Shown here piece by piece: positions 16,576 through 24,892 of a DNA stretch of 26,182 bases. The translations under genes and the position numbers were made by a program. The stretch's first letter is position 1, and each line of letters opens with the position of its first letter. This DNA is from an uncultured Cellvibrio sp. (GTDB taxonomy: Bacteria; Pseudomonadota; Gammaproteobacteria; Pseudomonadales; Cellvibrionaceae). A model generated the notes under the pieces. That model saw only the letters and a list, made by a program, of their open reading frames with translations. It did not search any database and was not told where the DNA came from. Location: the NCBI GenBank assembly GCA_946886255.1, contig CAMPIG010000018.1, positions 1 through 26,182 of the forward strand, written 5' to 3'.

Positions 16576-16722
16576 TCATAGCTGCATGGCAATCAGCTGG
16601 TTGTATTCAGCTTGGGTTAAGGCACCCAGCGATATAAACGATCCTGTACCTGTATGCCTGCAATCAGCGCAAGCGTATGCTAGAACGTGCAACAGGATAC
16701 CCGAGCCACAGGCTTGTTCCAT
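16576..16722 (-). CDS. Possible small ORF with SHOCT-like C-terminus
   Basis: A 48-codon frame starts MEQACGSG and ends SLGALTQAEYNQLIAMQL. The ending resembles the short SHOCT motif (a helix, then leu-thr-x-x-glu-tyr/phe, then a helix). No ribosome site is visible before its ATG. It lies in the 303-nt gap between minC and the DUF3300 gene, together with the minC promoter and DnaA box. It may be a remnant of a longer gene or a chance frame. Confidence 0.22.
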   Translation of the reverse strand: MEQACGSGILLHVLAYACADCRHTGTGSFISLGALTQAEYNQLIAMQL

Positions 16723-16757
16723 CCATGTTGTGGTTATCTATCACAAGAGAGGCCATT

Positions 16758-18305
16758 ATGAACGCCCTCGCCAAATTGGCATTGACCCTGTTCCTGAGCT
16801 GTTTTGCCCTGTTGAGTCAGGCGCAGACTCAAACCATCACCACGGCACCCCCGGATTTCAGCCGCGCCGAGCTGGACCAGATGCTGGCGCCGGTTGCACT
16901 TTACCCGGACACAGTGCTCTCCCATGTATTGATTGCCGCCACTTACCCTCTGGAAGTTGTCCAGGCGGCACGCTGGGCCAGTGCGAACAGCAAGCTGAGC
17001 GCCGAATCGGCGGTGGCAGCGGTGGAGAACGAAAACTGGGATCCCAGCGTGAAAGCACTGGTGGCGTTCCCCCAAGTGTTGCAGCGTATGAGTGATGACC
17101 TCGACTGGACGCAGCGGGTGGGTGATGCCTTCCTTGCTGACGAGGCGGAAGTCATGACAGTCATCCAGGATTTGCGGCAGAAGGCTTATGCCTCAGGCAG
17201 CCTGGACGAGATGGAACACGTCAAAGTCCAGCGGGAAGAAAAGATCATTGTGATTGAACCGGCAGTTGAGCGCGTGGTGTATGTCCCTTACTACGACACA
17301 CGCGTGGTCTATGGTGACTGGTGGTGGTCAGATTATCCACCCGTCTACTGGCACCACCCCCGTCATCACGTATTTGTCGGCGGTTTTTATTGGGGTCCGC
17401 GTGTGTATGTGGCGCCCAGCTTTTTCTTCAGTTCCTTCCACTGGCACAACCGGCGCGTGGTGGTGATCGATTATCACCACCGTCATCACCCTCGTTTTTA
17501 CAGTGGCCGGCACATCGCCCATTACCATGGTGCCAGGCATTGGCACCACAACCCGGTGCATCGGCGCGGGGTGGTTTACCGCAATGAAAACATTCGTCAC
17601 CACTACAACAGCAACCGCCAGAGTTACAGGGCGTTGCAGGAAGAGCGGGACTATAGCCGGCGCCATACTGCGGAGGGCCATCCGCGCCCCAACAGTGCGC
17701 GGCCACAGCATCGTCCGGAACTACAAGGCTCCAATAACCGCCATGCCGATACACCGCGCCCCGTAACGCATTGGCGCGGCCAAAGCGACGCGGATCGCGT
17801 ACGCGAGCGGCTCGCCAACACCAATAACCAAGGGGCGCGTGATGCGAACAACGCGGAGCGCAAGTACCCCCAGCGCACGTTGCCCAGCACCACCAAAACC
17901 GGCGGACGTGACGACCCACAACGTACCCAGCCCGAGCGGCCGGCGGCGGTGTATCGCGGTGATAACACAGTACAACGCAGTGCCGGCGATACGGAACAGC
18001 GGCGCGAGGTTATCCAACGGGCGCAACAAAACGCACCGCGTCAGGATAGCTGGCAGGGAAACCCGCAGCGTCCACAAAACGTTGAGCGGAACACTTATCA
18101 GCAGCCGCGCCAGGACATCATCCGTCGCACGGAAAATGTGCAGCAGCCCCAAAGAAGCCCAAGGCAAACGGAGCCGCAAGTTCAACGTCGTATGGAACAA
18201 AGCAGGCCGCAGCCACAAGTTCATCGTGGTATCGGCGGATCTAACCAAACGCGGGCAAGTGGTGGTTCCTCAGGCGTACGAGAGAGTCGCCGCACGGAGC
18301 GCTGA
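16758..18305 (+). CDS. Secreted DUF3300 protein with His/aromatic block and Gln/Arg/Pro-rich tail
   Basis: The 515-residue product begins with a Sec signal peptide (cleavage probably after residue 22, SQA|Q). The DUF3300 domain spans about 35-185 (LDQMLAPVALYPDTVLSHVL, ATYPLEVVQAARW, VVYVPYYDTRVVYG). Residues about 186-282 are extremely rich in His, Trp, Tyr and Phe, with runs such as YHHRHHPRFYSGRHIAHYHG. From 285 on the chain is low-complexity, rich in Gln, Arg, Pro, Asn and Ser and probably disordered. Function is unknown; family members are secreted or envelope proteins. The start at 16758 has GAGAGG at good spacing; the frame could extend upstream but would lose the signal peptide position. 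It is followed by a strong terminator. Confidence 0.9.
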   Translation: MNALAKLALTLFLSCFALLSQAQTQTITTAPPDFSRAELDQMLAPVALYPDTVLSHVLIAATYPLEVVQAARWASANSKLSAESAVAAVENENWDPSVKALVAFPQVLQRMSDDLDWTQRVGDAFLADEAEVMTVIQDLRQKAYASGSLDEMEHVKVQREEKIIVIEPAVERVVYVPYYDTRVVYGDWWWSDYPPVYWHHPRHHVFVGGFYWGPRVYVAPSFFFSSFHWHNRRVVVIDYHHRHHPRFYSGRHIAHYHGARHWHHNPVHRRGVVYRNENIRHHYNSNRQSYRALQEERDYSRRHTAEGHPRPNSARPQHRPELQGSNNRHADTPRPVTHWRGQSDADRVRERLANTNNQGARDANNAERKYPQRTLPSTTKTGGRDDPQRTQPERPAAVYRGDNTVQRSAGDTEQRREVIQRAQQNAPRQDSWQGNPQRPQNVERNTYQQPRQDIIRRTENVQQPQRSPRQTEPQVQRRMEQSRPQPQVHRGIGGSNQTRASGGSSGVRESRRTER

Positions 18306-18356
18306 GAGTGATAGACCGCTGACATCAACAGCGCGCCAATATCGATTAAGACGTCA

Positions 18357-18390
18357 AAAAAAACCGAAGCCTGTTGGTTTCGGTTTTTTT
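18357..18390 (+). terminator. Rho-independent terminator of the DUF3300 gene
   Basis: A 12-bp stem (A-run plus CCGAA pairing with TTCGG plus T-run) with a 10-nt loop, ending in seven T residues, lies 51 nt after the stop codon. Confidence 0.85.
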
Positions 18391-18494
18391 ATATTTTCAG
18401 CGCCCTTTTTAAAAGCGGCACACGCCTTGCTATCAATTACCAACGCACTACATAGTTCCACAACAGCATGATTAAAAAGACGTAAAGGTAGATA

Positions 18495-18722
18495 ATGATC
18501 ACACCAAAAGAATGCGGCAAAATAGCGCACAAGAATGGAATTAACGCGCCAACACTTGATGGCAACCTCGCGAATTTACTGGGCACTGCTGGCGGCAATA
18601 TCCGTGACAAAAAAACAACTCATTATGTGCAATGGTGGGCTGGTTGGTACGAGTCTCTGGATGAAAGCCTTGCACTGCAGCATGTAAAGTTTACAAATTC
18701 ACGGCTATCCCAACACTTCTAG
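18495..18722 (+). CDS. Small protein of unknown function
   Basis: I do not recognise this 75-residue product. It begins MITPKECGKIAHKNG and contains a Trp-rich segment HYVQWWAGWYESLDESLAL. It has no membrane helix or signal peptide. The ATG at 18495 has AAAGGTAG at good spacing, which supports a real gene. It is the first of three small plus-strand genes before osmC, after a terminator, so a promoter should lie in 18391-18494. The codon use is more AT-rich than the neighbouring DUF3300 gene. Confidence 0.55.
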   Translation: MITPKECGKIAHKNGINAPTLDGNLANLLGTAGGNIRDKKTTHYVQWWAGWYESLDESLALQHVKFTNSRLSQHF

Positions 18723-18816
18723 TATTGTAGAAATTGACGAATGCATTTACGGCAGGGTCAGAAATAAACAGGAATTTTTCAGCGATTAAACAACAAGTTA
18801 TATTGAGGTTAACGCT

Positions 18817-19038
18817 ATGATCCACTCTCCTCAACACCAGGAATACTCCGCACGCTACGGATTAAAAAACGCCAGCGATAATATAGAAGCTGCACAACAG
18901 ATTGCAGAAGCTAAATATCGGGCATTGATGGGCCGGGAAATATTTATCAGCGAGATTTCGGGCATCCATCAACTCATCGAAGAATTGCGCGGATGGGTGA
19001 GTCATTCTCCAATACCCGGAAAACAAGAGACTCACTGA
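18817..19038 (+). CDS. Small helical protein of unknown function
   Basis: The 73-residue product is unknown to me. It is mostly polar helix: NASDNIEAAQQIAEAKYRAL then ISGIHQLIEELRGW. It has no signal peptide or membrane segment. A GAGGTTAACGCT site precedes the ATG at 18817, a good spacing. It lies 94 nt after the previous small gene and 63 nt before the next, on the same strand, and could be co-transcribed with osmC. Confidence 0.55.
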   Translation: MIHSPQHQEYSARYGLKNASDNIEAAQQIAEAKYRALMGREIFISEISGIHQLIEELRGWVSHSPIPGKQETH

Positions 19039-19101
19039 TTATTCACTGTGTTACGAACCAAAGCCAAGATTATGGTTTGATATTTTTTAGCGAGCGCGCT
19101 T

Positions 19102-19344
19102 ATGCGAGAAACAACAGCTAAACCAGGTTTCGCTCGGGAACTTGATCATAAACTGGATGAACTTATCCAATGGACGATTGAGAACTCACCGGTACAGACA
19201 CCGCCTTTGACACAAAAGGATTTCACCGAAGCCCGAAAAAGTTTTATGGCGACGGCCATTGCAGGAACGCCGCAAATGCGTGAGCCGGAGCCTTCGGAAG
19301 GTGGTGCTCAGTACATAAATGATAACCCTGCGCCTTGGCCGTAA
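19102..19344 (+). CDS. Small protein of unknown function upstream of osmC
   Basis: The 80-residue product has an acidic helical N-terminal half (ARELDHKLDELIQWTIENS) and a Pro/Glu-rich C-terminal part ending INDNPAPWP. I see no family match, signal peptide or membrane segment. The ribosome site before 19102 is weak (AGCGAGC). It is 36 nt from osmC on the same strand. Composition looks like a real soluble protein, but support is limited to an open frame, position and amino-acid make-up. Confidence 0.55.
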   Translation: MRETTAKPGFARELDHKLDELIQWTIENSPVQTPPLTQKDFTEARKSFMATAIAGTPQMREPEPSEGGAQYINDNPAPWP

Positions 19345-19380
19345 ACACGCCCGAAAAATCTTTCGATCAGGAGAACTATG

Positions 19381-19806
19381 ATGAAACGTACAGCGTCAGC
19401 AATGTGGACCGGCAATTTGAAAGAAGGGAAAGGAAAAATTTCTACCCAAAGTGGCGTGCTGTCGCAAACTCAATACGGTTTTAATACCCGTTTTGAAGAT
19501 GGCCCCGGCACCAACCCGGAAGAACTGATCGCCGCAGCCCATGCAGGCTGCTTCAGCATGGCATTGTCTGCCCAGCTAACCGAAGCAGGTATGACAATTG
19601 AAAGTATTAAAACTCATGCCGCCGTGACGCTCGATAAAGTCGATGGAGGCTTTGCCATTACGGCAGTACATCTCGATTTAACGGCGAACATTCCCGGTAT
19701 TGATCGCAGCACATTTGAAACTATCGCCAATCAAGCCAAGACCGGTTGTCCGGTATCAAAAGTATTGAATGCCGAGATTACACTTGATGCCAAGCTCGAA
19801 TCTTAA
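19381..19806 (+). CDS. osmC: Organic hydroperoxide reductase OsmC
   Basis: OsmC reduces organic hydroperoxides with a redox pair of cysteines and is a cytosolic stress protein. The 141-residue product is close in length to E. coli OsmC and matches it along the whole chain ([42 protein letters not shown] in two parts). Catalytic residues visible are Arg37, Cys57 in HAGCFSMAL and Cys123 in [10 protein letters not shown]. Two ATGs occur in tandem; I use the second (19381) because AGGAGA is then at 7-nt spacing. No promoter was assigned. It converges with waaA with only 26 nt between the stops and no clear terminator. Confidence 0.96.
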   Translation: MKRTASAMWTGNLKEGKGKISTQSGVLSQTQYGFNTRFEDGPGTNPEELIAAAHAGCFSMALSAQLTEAGMTIESIKTHAAVTLDKVDGGFAITAVHLDLTANIPGIDRSTFETIANQAKTGCPVSKVLNAEITLDAKLES

Positions 19807-19832
19807 GTGGGACTTTCGTACTTGGAGCTTAC

Positions 19833-21107
19833 TTATAAGTATCTTTCGATAATGTTGAGCGTCTTTGCCATCGCCCCGCGATTGGCATTGGCCACTGAAA
19901 GCGCGGCTCGACCGCGCTTTTTACGCTCCCCCTCATCACCAACCAAACGCTGTACCTCCTGCGCTAATGCCTCAGCAGAGTCGACCAACCGCAAGGCATG
20001 CGCTTCCTGCAACAGGCGCGCTGCTTCTGCAAAATTGAACACGTGCGTACCACTTAGCAAAGGTAACTGCCAGGCTGCAGGCTCCATAAAATTATGGCCA
20101 CCCGTGGGCACCAGGCTGCCGCCGACAAATGCAATGTCACTGGCACCAAGCAGCAACAGCAATTCACCCATAGTATCGCCCAGTAAAACATCCGTATCGG
20201 CCGTAATGATTTTCTGGCTACGACGCACCATGTGATAACCGCGTGCAACACATAAATTCCCCACACGCTCAAACCGTTCGGGGTGACGCGGTACCAGCAC
20301 CAGCAACAACGTCTTTGCTGCATCAGTGCCGGAAGCGCGCACCTGAGCAAAAGCATTCAGGATTTGTTCGTCTTCCCCCTGATGCGTGCTGGCGGCTATC
20401 CACACTAGACGTTCGCCGCCCTGGGTCCATTGGTGCTTGAGAATGTGGGCTTGCGCCAGTACATCTTCGCCCAACGTCAAATCAAATTTCACATTGCCGG
20501 TTACAACGGTTGCCTCAGCCGGGAGGCCGAGTTGTTGAAAACGCGCGGCGTCATCGGTGTGTTGTATCGCCGCACAGGTCAATTGCTCCAACATGTGCTT
20601 GGTCATAGCGCCAAAGCGCGCATAGCCGCGAGCCGAACGCGCTGATAACCGACCATTGATAAGCAAAGTGGGAATCTCGCGTTGTGCACAGGCAGCGATG
20701 GTGTTGGGCCAGAGTTCGGTTTCCATGATCAACAATAATTGCGGCTGCACCCGCGCCAAAAAACGTGCCACACAATCCGGCAAGTCATAAGGTGCGTAAA
20801 CGTGATAAACGCTATCGCCCAGGGCTGCACGCACGCGCTCCGAACCGGTTGGCGTGGTAGTGGTAATAACCAACTGCACCTGGGCCTGCTGTTGCAACAT
20901 ACGAATCAATGGCAGCGCCGCTAAAAATTCGCCCACAGACACCGTGTGAAACCAGACTACTTTTTTTTCAGTTTCCAACTCGGGAATAAAACCAAAACGC
21001 TCACGCCAACGACGCGCATATGCTGGTGCGCCCCAGGCCCGCCACAGCAAACGGATAAGGATGACGGGGATCGCAAGATAAAAAATCAGGGTGTAAAACC
21101 AACGCAT
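19833..21107 (-). CDS. waaA: 3-deoxy-D-manno-octulosonic acid (Kdo) transferase
   Basis: WaaA attaches Kdo to the lipid A precursor at the inner face of the cytoplasmic membrane, an essential step in LPS assembly. The 424-residue product has an N-terminal membrane helix (FYTLIFYLAIPVILIRLLW) and then RWRERFGF. The catalytic-type Glu60 sits in HTVSVGEF. It also has the GT-B donor-site motifs VPRHPERF and FVGGSLVPTGGHNFMEPA. I chose the ATG at 21107 over 21119 because it has a GGA site and gives the E. coli length and N-terminus. It lies 27 nt downstream of the esterase gene, a likely operon. Confidence 0.96.
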   Translation of the reverse strand: MRWFYTLIFYLAIPVILIRLLWRAWGAPAYARRWRERFGFIPELETEKKVVWFHTVSVGEFLAALPLIRMLQQQAQVQLVITTTTPTGSERVRAALGDSVYHVYAPYDLPDCVARFLARVQPQLLLIMETELWPNTIAACAQREIPTLLINGRLSARSARGYARFGAMTKHMLEQLTCAAIQHTDDAARFQQLGLPAEATVVTGNVKFDLTLGEDVLAQAHILKHQWTQGGERLVWIAASTHQGEDEQILNAFAQVRASGTDAAKTLLLVLVPRHPERFERVGNLCVARGYHMVRRSQKIITADTDVLLGDTMGELLLLLGASDIAFVGGSLVPTGGHNFMEPAAWQLPLLSGTHVFNFAEAARLLQEAHALRLVDSAEALAQEVQRLVGDEGERKKRGRAALSVANANRGAMAKTLNIIERYL

Positions 21108-21134
21108 AAAAACATCCATTCGTAACGGCTGAAA

Positions 21135-22226
21135 TTACCAACCCATTTTGTCTTTAATAAAGGCCGTGAGCACCTCGGCGTTTTCACGGTGATGACGCAC
21201 GCGTGGATGCTGATAGAAATCCTTGAATTCGAAGATCATTACATCGATGCGTTTATCATCAGTTTCTGCTTTCCAGCGGTCGACCGCTGTGTGAATATAA
21301 CCTGGCCAGGGTGAACCGGGTTTACTGGCGTCCATCGTGCCGAGCGTGCAAATAATGTAGGCCTCTGGATAATGACCGCGAATCCGGCGAACGAAATCGT
21401 AGTACACCGCAATCCGCTGTTCATCGTCAGGCACTGGGTCAAGTCGCTCTTCCACCAGGGCGCTGTCGTTCTGAAACAAATTAATCACCACCACATGGGG
21501 CGTCCAGCGGTTGAAATCCCACACGGAATTATTGTTATCGATGGCGCTGAGCTGGTCATAAAAATCCTGCATGGTAAAACCCACGAAACTCGTCATCAGG
21601 CCGACACCACTTTGTGATGTACTGACATATTCCGCGTTCAAGTTGCGCGCTGTAATAGCACCGTAGGCGAGGAAATTATTTTTCTCCGCCTTGTTGTCAT
21701 CCGGCCCACCTTCAGGCGCTTCATTACCCATGCCACTGGTGATGGAATCACCAAAAAACTCAATCCGCCGTTCCGGGCGAGGGGGCGGCGCCATCAGCTG
21801 ACCGTCATCTGCCAGTAACACGCCGTAAAATGTGGTCGCGCCCTCTTCGCCCTCGGTACGTTTGGTGATGGTCAATACATGTTCTCCGTCGCTGAGGTTA
21901 TCAGCAATGGGATAGGTTTTTTTGCCCTTCTCGCCTTTGATCACGATGGGGTTATCCCAATCCTGGTCAATGAATACGTTGAAGTAATTCATGCCGTAAT
22001 GATCATCCATCACCAGCGCTACCGAGCGGCCGGTAAACCCTGCCTGGATCATGGTTCCCGGCCAGGAAAACACCGGCGTTTCCGGTGAAGAAAAATCAAC
22101 GCGACCGGTGTATTGAAAATGTTCATGATTCGCTTTGATCAGCGGGTCATGCGGCAGGGTAAGGAAATATCCCAATCCGATCAGCAGAGCTGCAAAAAGT
22201 GACCCGGTCAGCAATTTCGACCTCAT
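21135..22226 (-). CDS. Membrane-anchored SGNH esterase, carbohydrate esterase family 2-like
   Basis: The 363-residue product begins with a signal anchor (SLFAALLIGLGYFLTL). An N-terminal jelly-roll-like domain follows (about 30-145), then an SGNH hydrolase domain from about 152. The nucleophile Ser161 is in FFGDSITSG; INLFQND at 249-254 corresponds to the Asn/Asp block; HPRVRHH at 340-346 holds the probable catalytic His. This two-domain order is that of CE2 deacetylases, which remove acetyl groups from glucomannan or xylan in Cellvibrio and clostridia. The substrate here could instead be an envelope glycan, given the anchor and the adjacent waaA. The start at 22226 has GGAGG at good spacing. 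Confidence 0.85.
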   Translation of the reverse strand: MRSKLLTGSLFAALLIGLGYFLTLPHDPLIKANHEHFQYTGRVDFSSPETPVFSWPGTMIQAGFTGRSVALVMDDHYGMNYFNVFIDQDWDNPIVIKGEKGKKTYPIADNLSDGEHVLTITKRTEGEEGATTFYGVLLADDGQLMAPPPRPERRIEFFGDSITSGMGNEAPEGGPDDNKAEKNNFLAYGAITARNLNAEYVSTSQSGVGLMTSFVGFTMQDFYDQLSAIDNNNSVWDFNRWTPHVVVINLFQNDSALVEERLDPVPDDEQRIAVYYDFVRRIRGHYPEAYIICTLGTMDASKPGSPWPGYIHTAVDRWKAETDDKRIDVMIFEFKDFYQHPRVRHHRENAEVLTAFIKDKMGW

Positions 22227-22239
22227 TGTGCCTCCAGTG

Positions 22240-22265
22240 ATGTATACCCGATTCATGTATACCCG
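22240..22265. repeat. Tandem 11-bp direct repeat in a divergent promoter region
   Basis: ATGTATACCCG occurs twice, at 22240-22250 and 22255-22265, with a 15-bp period, just upstream of the esterase gene. It could be a regulatory site; a 7-bp-stem hairpin (AGGCCCG/CGGGCCT) follows at 22267-22286. No gene lies in 22227-22409. Confidence 0.5.
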
Positions 22266-22409
22266 TAGGCCCGGCACGGCGGGCCTGTTTGCTTGCCGGC
22301 AGTGTGCCACAAATTTCTGCACCTGCAAGTTACACCGCTAGAAGCTCCAAAAAGCTTTATACTGCCCGCACTTTTAATCCCGGTTTCGTTCCTGAACTGA
22401 CGAGTCTTT

Positions 22410-23681
22410 ATGCCTGTAGCACCCATCCGCTTTCACTTCGATATCGCCATCATCGGTGGCGGCGTGGCGGGCTTGTGGCTGGCGAATCGTCTGGCAAATA
22501 CCGGTTATTCCCTGGCTCTATTCGAAACCAAAGCCCTCGGCAGCGACCAGACTGTCGCCTCTCAAGGGATGATTCATGGCGGCATGAAGTACACCCTCAG
22601 CGGCACCCTCACCGGTGCTTCCGAAGCTATCGCCGAGATGCCGCGTCACTGGCGCGCCTGTTTGTGCGGTGACGGGGATGTGGACCTGCGCAATACGCGC
22701 ATCCTCAGCGATCACTTTTTCATGTGGTCCAGTGAAACCATGACCTCACGACTGACAACATTTTTGGCGAGTAAGCTGACACGCGGACGGGTTGAGCCGG
22801 TGGCTGATGACAAGCGCCCGCCCTTGCTACGCAATAACCATTTCAGTGGCAGCCTCTACCGACTGGAAGATCTCGTGCTCGACGTGCCGAGCCTGGTAAC
22901 CAATCTCGCCCACAACCTGCCCGGTCGCATCTTCAAGATAGAGGAGAGCAGTACGCGCTTAACGGCAGCAGCAAATGGTGAAGTGAGCCTGATTACCGAA
23001 CAAGACGGACAATCCATCGAGGTTACTGCGCAACGCATCGTACTGACCGCCGGCAAAGGTAACGCCGCTTTGTTGCAGCAACTCGGCCTGCAACAACCCG
23101 CCATGCAAGTGCGGCCTCTGCAACAGGTAATGGTCAAACACAGCTACCCGCAGCGTTTTTACGGCCACTGCCTGGGCGCTGAAACCACGCCGCGTCTGAC
23201 GATCTCCAGCCATACCACCAGCTATGGCGCGCCGGTGTGGTATCTGGGTGGCAGCCTGGCGGAACGTGGGGTACATCAGGATGCCTCCGCATTAATTGAA
23301 AGCGCCCGTCAGGAACTGGCGGATCTTATGCCCTGGCTCGACTTCAGCGAGGCTGAATGGGCCACCTTGCCGGTCGAGCGTGCCGAACCCCTGCAACGTA
23401 ACTTTGCCCGTCCGGATAATCCATTCGCGACGCGGGTAGCGGGCGTAAATAACCTGATGCTCGGATGGCCAACCAAATTGACCCTGGTTCCCAACCTCGC
23501 CAATGAAATATTAGCGCTGTTGGACAAAGACGTCGTTACACCCGGTAGCGCCACGGGCGAGGCGTCTGAACTGGGCCGTCACCTGATGCGCGCGCCCATA
23601 GCGAAAACGCCTTGGGATATCGCCTTTCCGCCGCCCGATAGCAGCCTGACCGATGATGAGGCAACCGATGTTAATACCTAA
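22410..23681 (+). CDS. FAD-dependent oxidoreductase, DAO/DadA-like
   Basis: The 423-residue product has the FAD-binding Rossmann motif DIAIIGGGVAGLWLA (GGGVAG at 16-21), ends the second strand with Glu39, and has GSDQTVASQGMIHGGMKYT, a typical DAO-family flavin loop. A further IVLTAGKGNAALL segment fits the second FAD-contact region. The substrate is unknown; members oxidise amines, glycine, D-amino acids or glycerol-3-phosphate. There is no signal peptide. It ends with a 14-nt overlap with the downstream aldo/keto reductase, indicating translational coupling. The start at 22410 lies 183 nt from the divergent esterase; the ribosome site is GAGTC-like and weak. Confidence 0.88.
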   Translation: MPVAPIRFHFDIAIIGGGVAGLWLANRLANTGYSLALFETKALGSDQTVASQGMIHGGMKYTLSGTLTGASEAIAEMPRHWRACLCGDGDVDLRNTRILSDHFFMWSSETMTSRLTTFLASKLTRGRVEPVADDKRPPLLRNNHFSGSLYRLEDLVLDVPSLVTNLAHNLPGRIFKIEESSTRLTAAANGEVSLITEQDGQSIEVTAQRIVLTAGKGNAALLQQLGLQQPAMQVRPLQQVMVKHSYPQRFYGHCLGAETTPRLTISSHTTSYGAPVWYLGGSLAERGVHQDASALIESARQELADLMPWLDFSEAEWATLPVERAEPLQRNFARPDNPFATRVAGVNNLMLGWPTKLTLVPNLANEILALLDKDVVTPGSATGEASELGRHLMRAPIAKTPWDIAFPPPDSSLTDDEATDVNT

Positions 23682-24465
23682 ACGCTTTGGCCAGACAGAC
23701 CTTTCTGTCAGTCCTCTGGGCTTGGGCACGGTGAAGCTGGGCCGCAACCAGAAGGTGAATTACCCCACCGCCTTCGACCTTCCCGAAGACGATCAGGTGG
23801 TGCAACTGCTGGACTTGGCCTGGGACCTGGGTATCAACTTGCTGGACACGGCACCGGCCTATGGCACCAGTGAGGAGCGCCTCGGTAAACTGATGGCGGG
23901 CTCCCGCCATGACTGGGTCATCAGCACCAAGGTCGGCGAAGAATTTGCCGATGGCGAATCCTATTTTGATTTCACCCCGGCCCAGGTGCGCTCAAGCATC
24001 GAACGTAGTTTGCGGCGTTTGCGCCGTGACTATATCGACATGGTACTGGTACACTCTGACGGCAATGACAGCGCGATCATTGAACGGTATGAAGTCTTTG
24101 ATGTGTTAGCCGAACTCAAGCGAGCCGGCTGGTTGCGCGCCTTCGGCATGTCGACCAAAACATTAGAAGGTGGCTTGCTGACCGCACAACACGCCGACCT
24201 GGTGATGGTGACCTATAACCTGAACCATCGCGCCGAAGAAGCCGTCATTGATGAGTGTCTGCGCTTGAACAAAGGGGTAATGGTAAAAAAGGCCCTGGCC
24301 AGCGGCCATTTGTGCAACGATGGCGCAGCAGACGACCCGGTGCAGACGAGCATGAATTTTGTCTTTGCTCACCCCGGTGTCAATAGCGCAATCGTCGGCA
24401 CCATTAGCCCACAACATTTACATGATAATGTGAGTAAGGCATTGCTCGCTCTTCAGCAGGATTGA
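23668..24465 (+). CDS. Aldo/keto reductase
   Basis: This 265-residue NAD(P)H-dependent oxidoreductase of the AKR superfamily folds as a TIM barrel. The tetrad is visible: Asp in [10 protein letters not shown] with its Tyr, Lys in VISTKVG and His in MVLVHSDG. The C-terminal phosphate-site segment [11 protein letters not shown] is conserved. The ATG at 23668 has GAGG at 7-nt spacing and lies inside the end of the FAD gene. The pair may act on a common substrate (inference). hisI follows 8 nt after its stop, so the pair appears joined to the his-tat operon. Confidence 0.92.
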   Translation: MLIPKRFGQTDLSVSPLGLGTVKLGRNQKVNYPTAFDLPEDDQVVQLLDLAWDLGINLLDTAPAYGTSEERLGKLMAGSRHDWVISTKVGEEFADGESYFDFTPAQVRSSIERSLRRLRRDYIDMVLVHSDGNDSAIIERYEVFDVLAELKRAGWLRAFGMSTKTLEGGLLTAQHADLVMVTYNLNHRAEEAVIDECLRLNKGVMVKKALASGHLCNDGAADDPVQTSMNFVFAHPGVNSAIVGTISPQHLHDNVSKALLALQQD

Positions 24466-24473
24466 TTCGTTTT

Positions 24474-24875
24474 ATGGCAACACCCCAAAGCACCGATAGC
24501 TGGCTTGGTAGCGTCAAATGGGATAGTGATGGCTTGGTACCGGCCATTGCCCAGGATGCCCGAAGTGGCCGCATTTTGATGATGGCCTGGATGAATCGCG
24601 AGGCACTGCAACGCAGCGCTGAACTAAACCAGGCCGTCTATTGGTCGCGCTCGCGCAACCGCTTATGGCATAAAGGCGAGACCTCCGGCCACGTGCAACA
24701 CCTGAGTGAAATTCGCCTCGATTGCGATGCCGATGTGATCGTCCTGCAAGTTGAGCAAGTGGGCGGTATTGCCTGTCATACAGGACGGGAGTCCTGTTTT
24801 TATCGCGTGCTGAAAGACGGTGAATGGCAGGTGGTTGATGCCGTGCTCAAAGACCCGAAAGATATCTATCAATAA
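24474..24875 (+). CDS. hisI: Phosphoribosyl-AMP cyclohydrolase
   Basis: HisI opens the adenine ring of PR-AMP, the third step of histidine biosynthesis, in the cytosol. The 133-residue product is the stand-alone form found in Pseudomonas-like bacteria. It has [23 protein letters not shown] near the start, the zinc/Mg site RLDCDADVI and the diagnostic [14 protein letters not shown] chose the ATG at 24474; an upstream TTG in frame at 24462 overlaps the preceding stop. hisE follows 17 nt downstream. Confidence 0.97.
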   Translation: MATPQSTDSWLGSVKWDSDGLVPAIAQDARSGRILMMAWMNREALQRSAELNQAVYWSRSRNRLWHKGETSGHVQHLSEIRLDCDADVIVLQVEQVGGIACHTGRESCFYRVLKDGEWQVVDAVLKDPKDIYQ

Positions 24876-24892
24876 TAACCCCGATACAATTT

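Noticed and set aside
17428..18248. Long minus-strand frames of 163 and 175 codons opposite the DUF3300 gene
   Set aside because: They are antisense to a signal-peptide protein with a known domain and arise from the GC-rich repetitive codons; Arg/Trp/Cys-rich and without ribosome sites.
22289..22672. 127-codon plus-strand frame overlapping the FAD oxidoreductase start
   Set aside because: It is a shadow in another frame; the real gene with the FAD motif starts at 22410.
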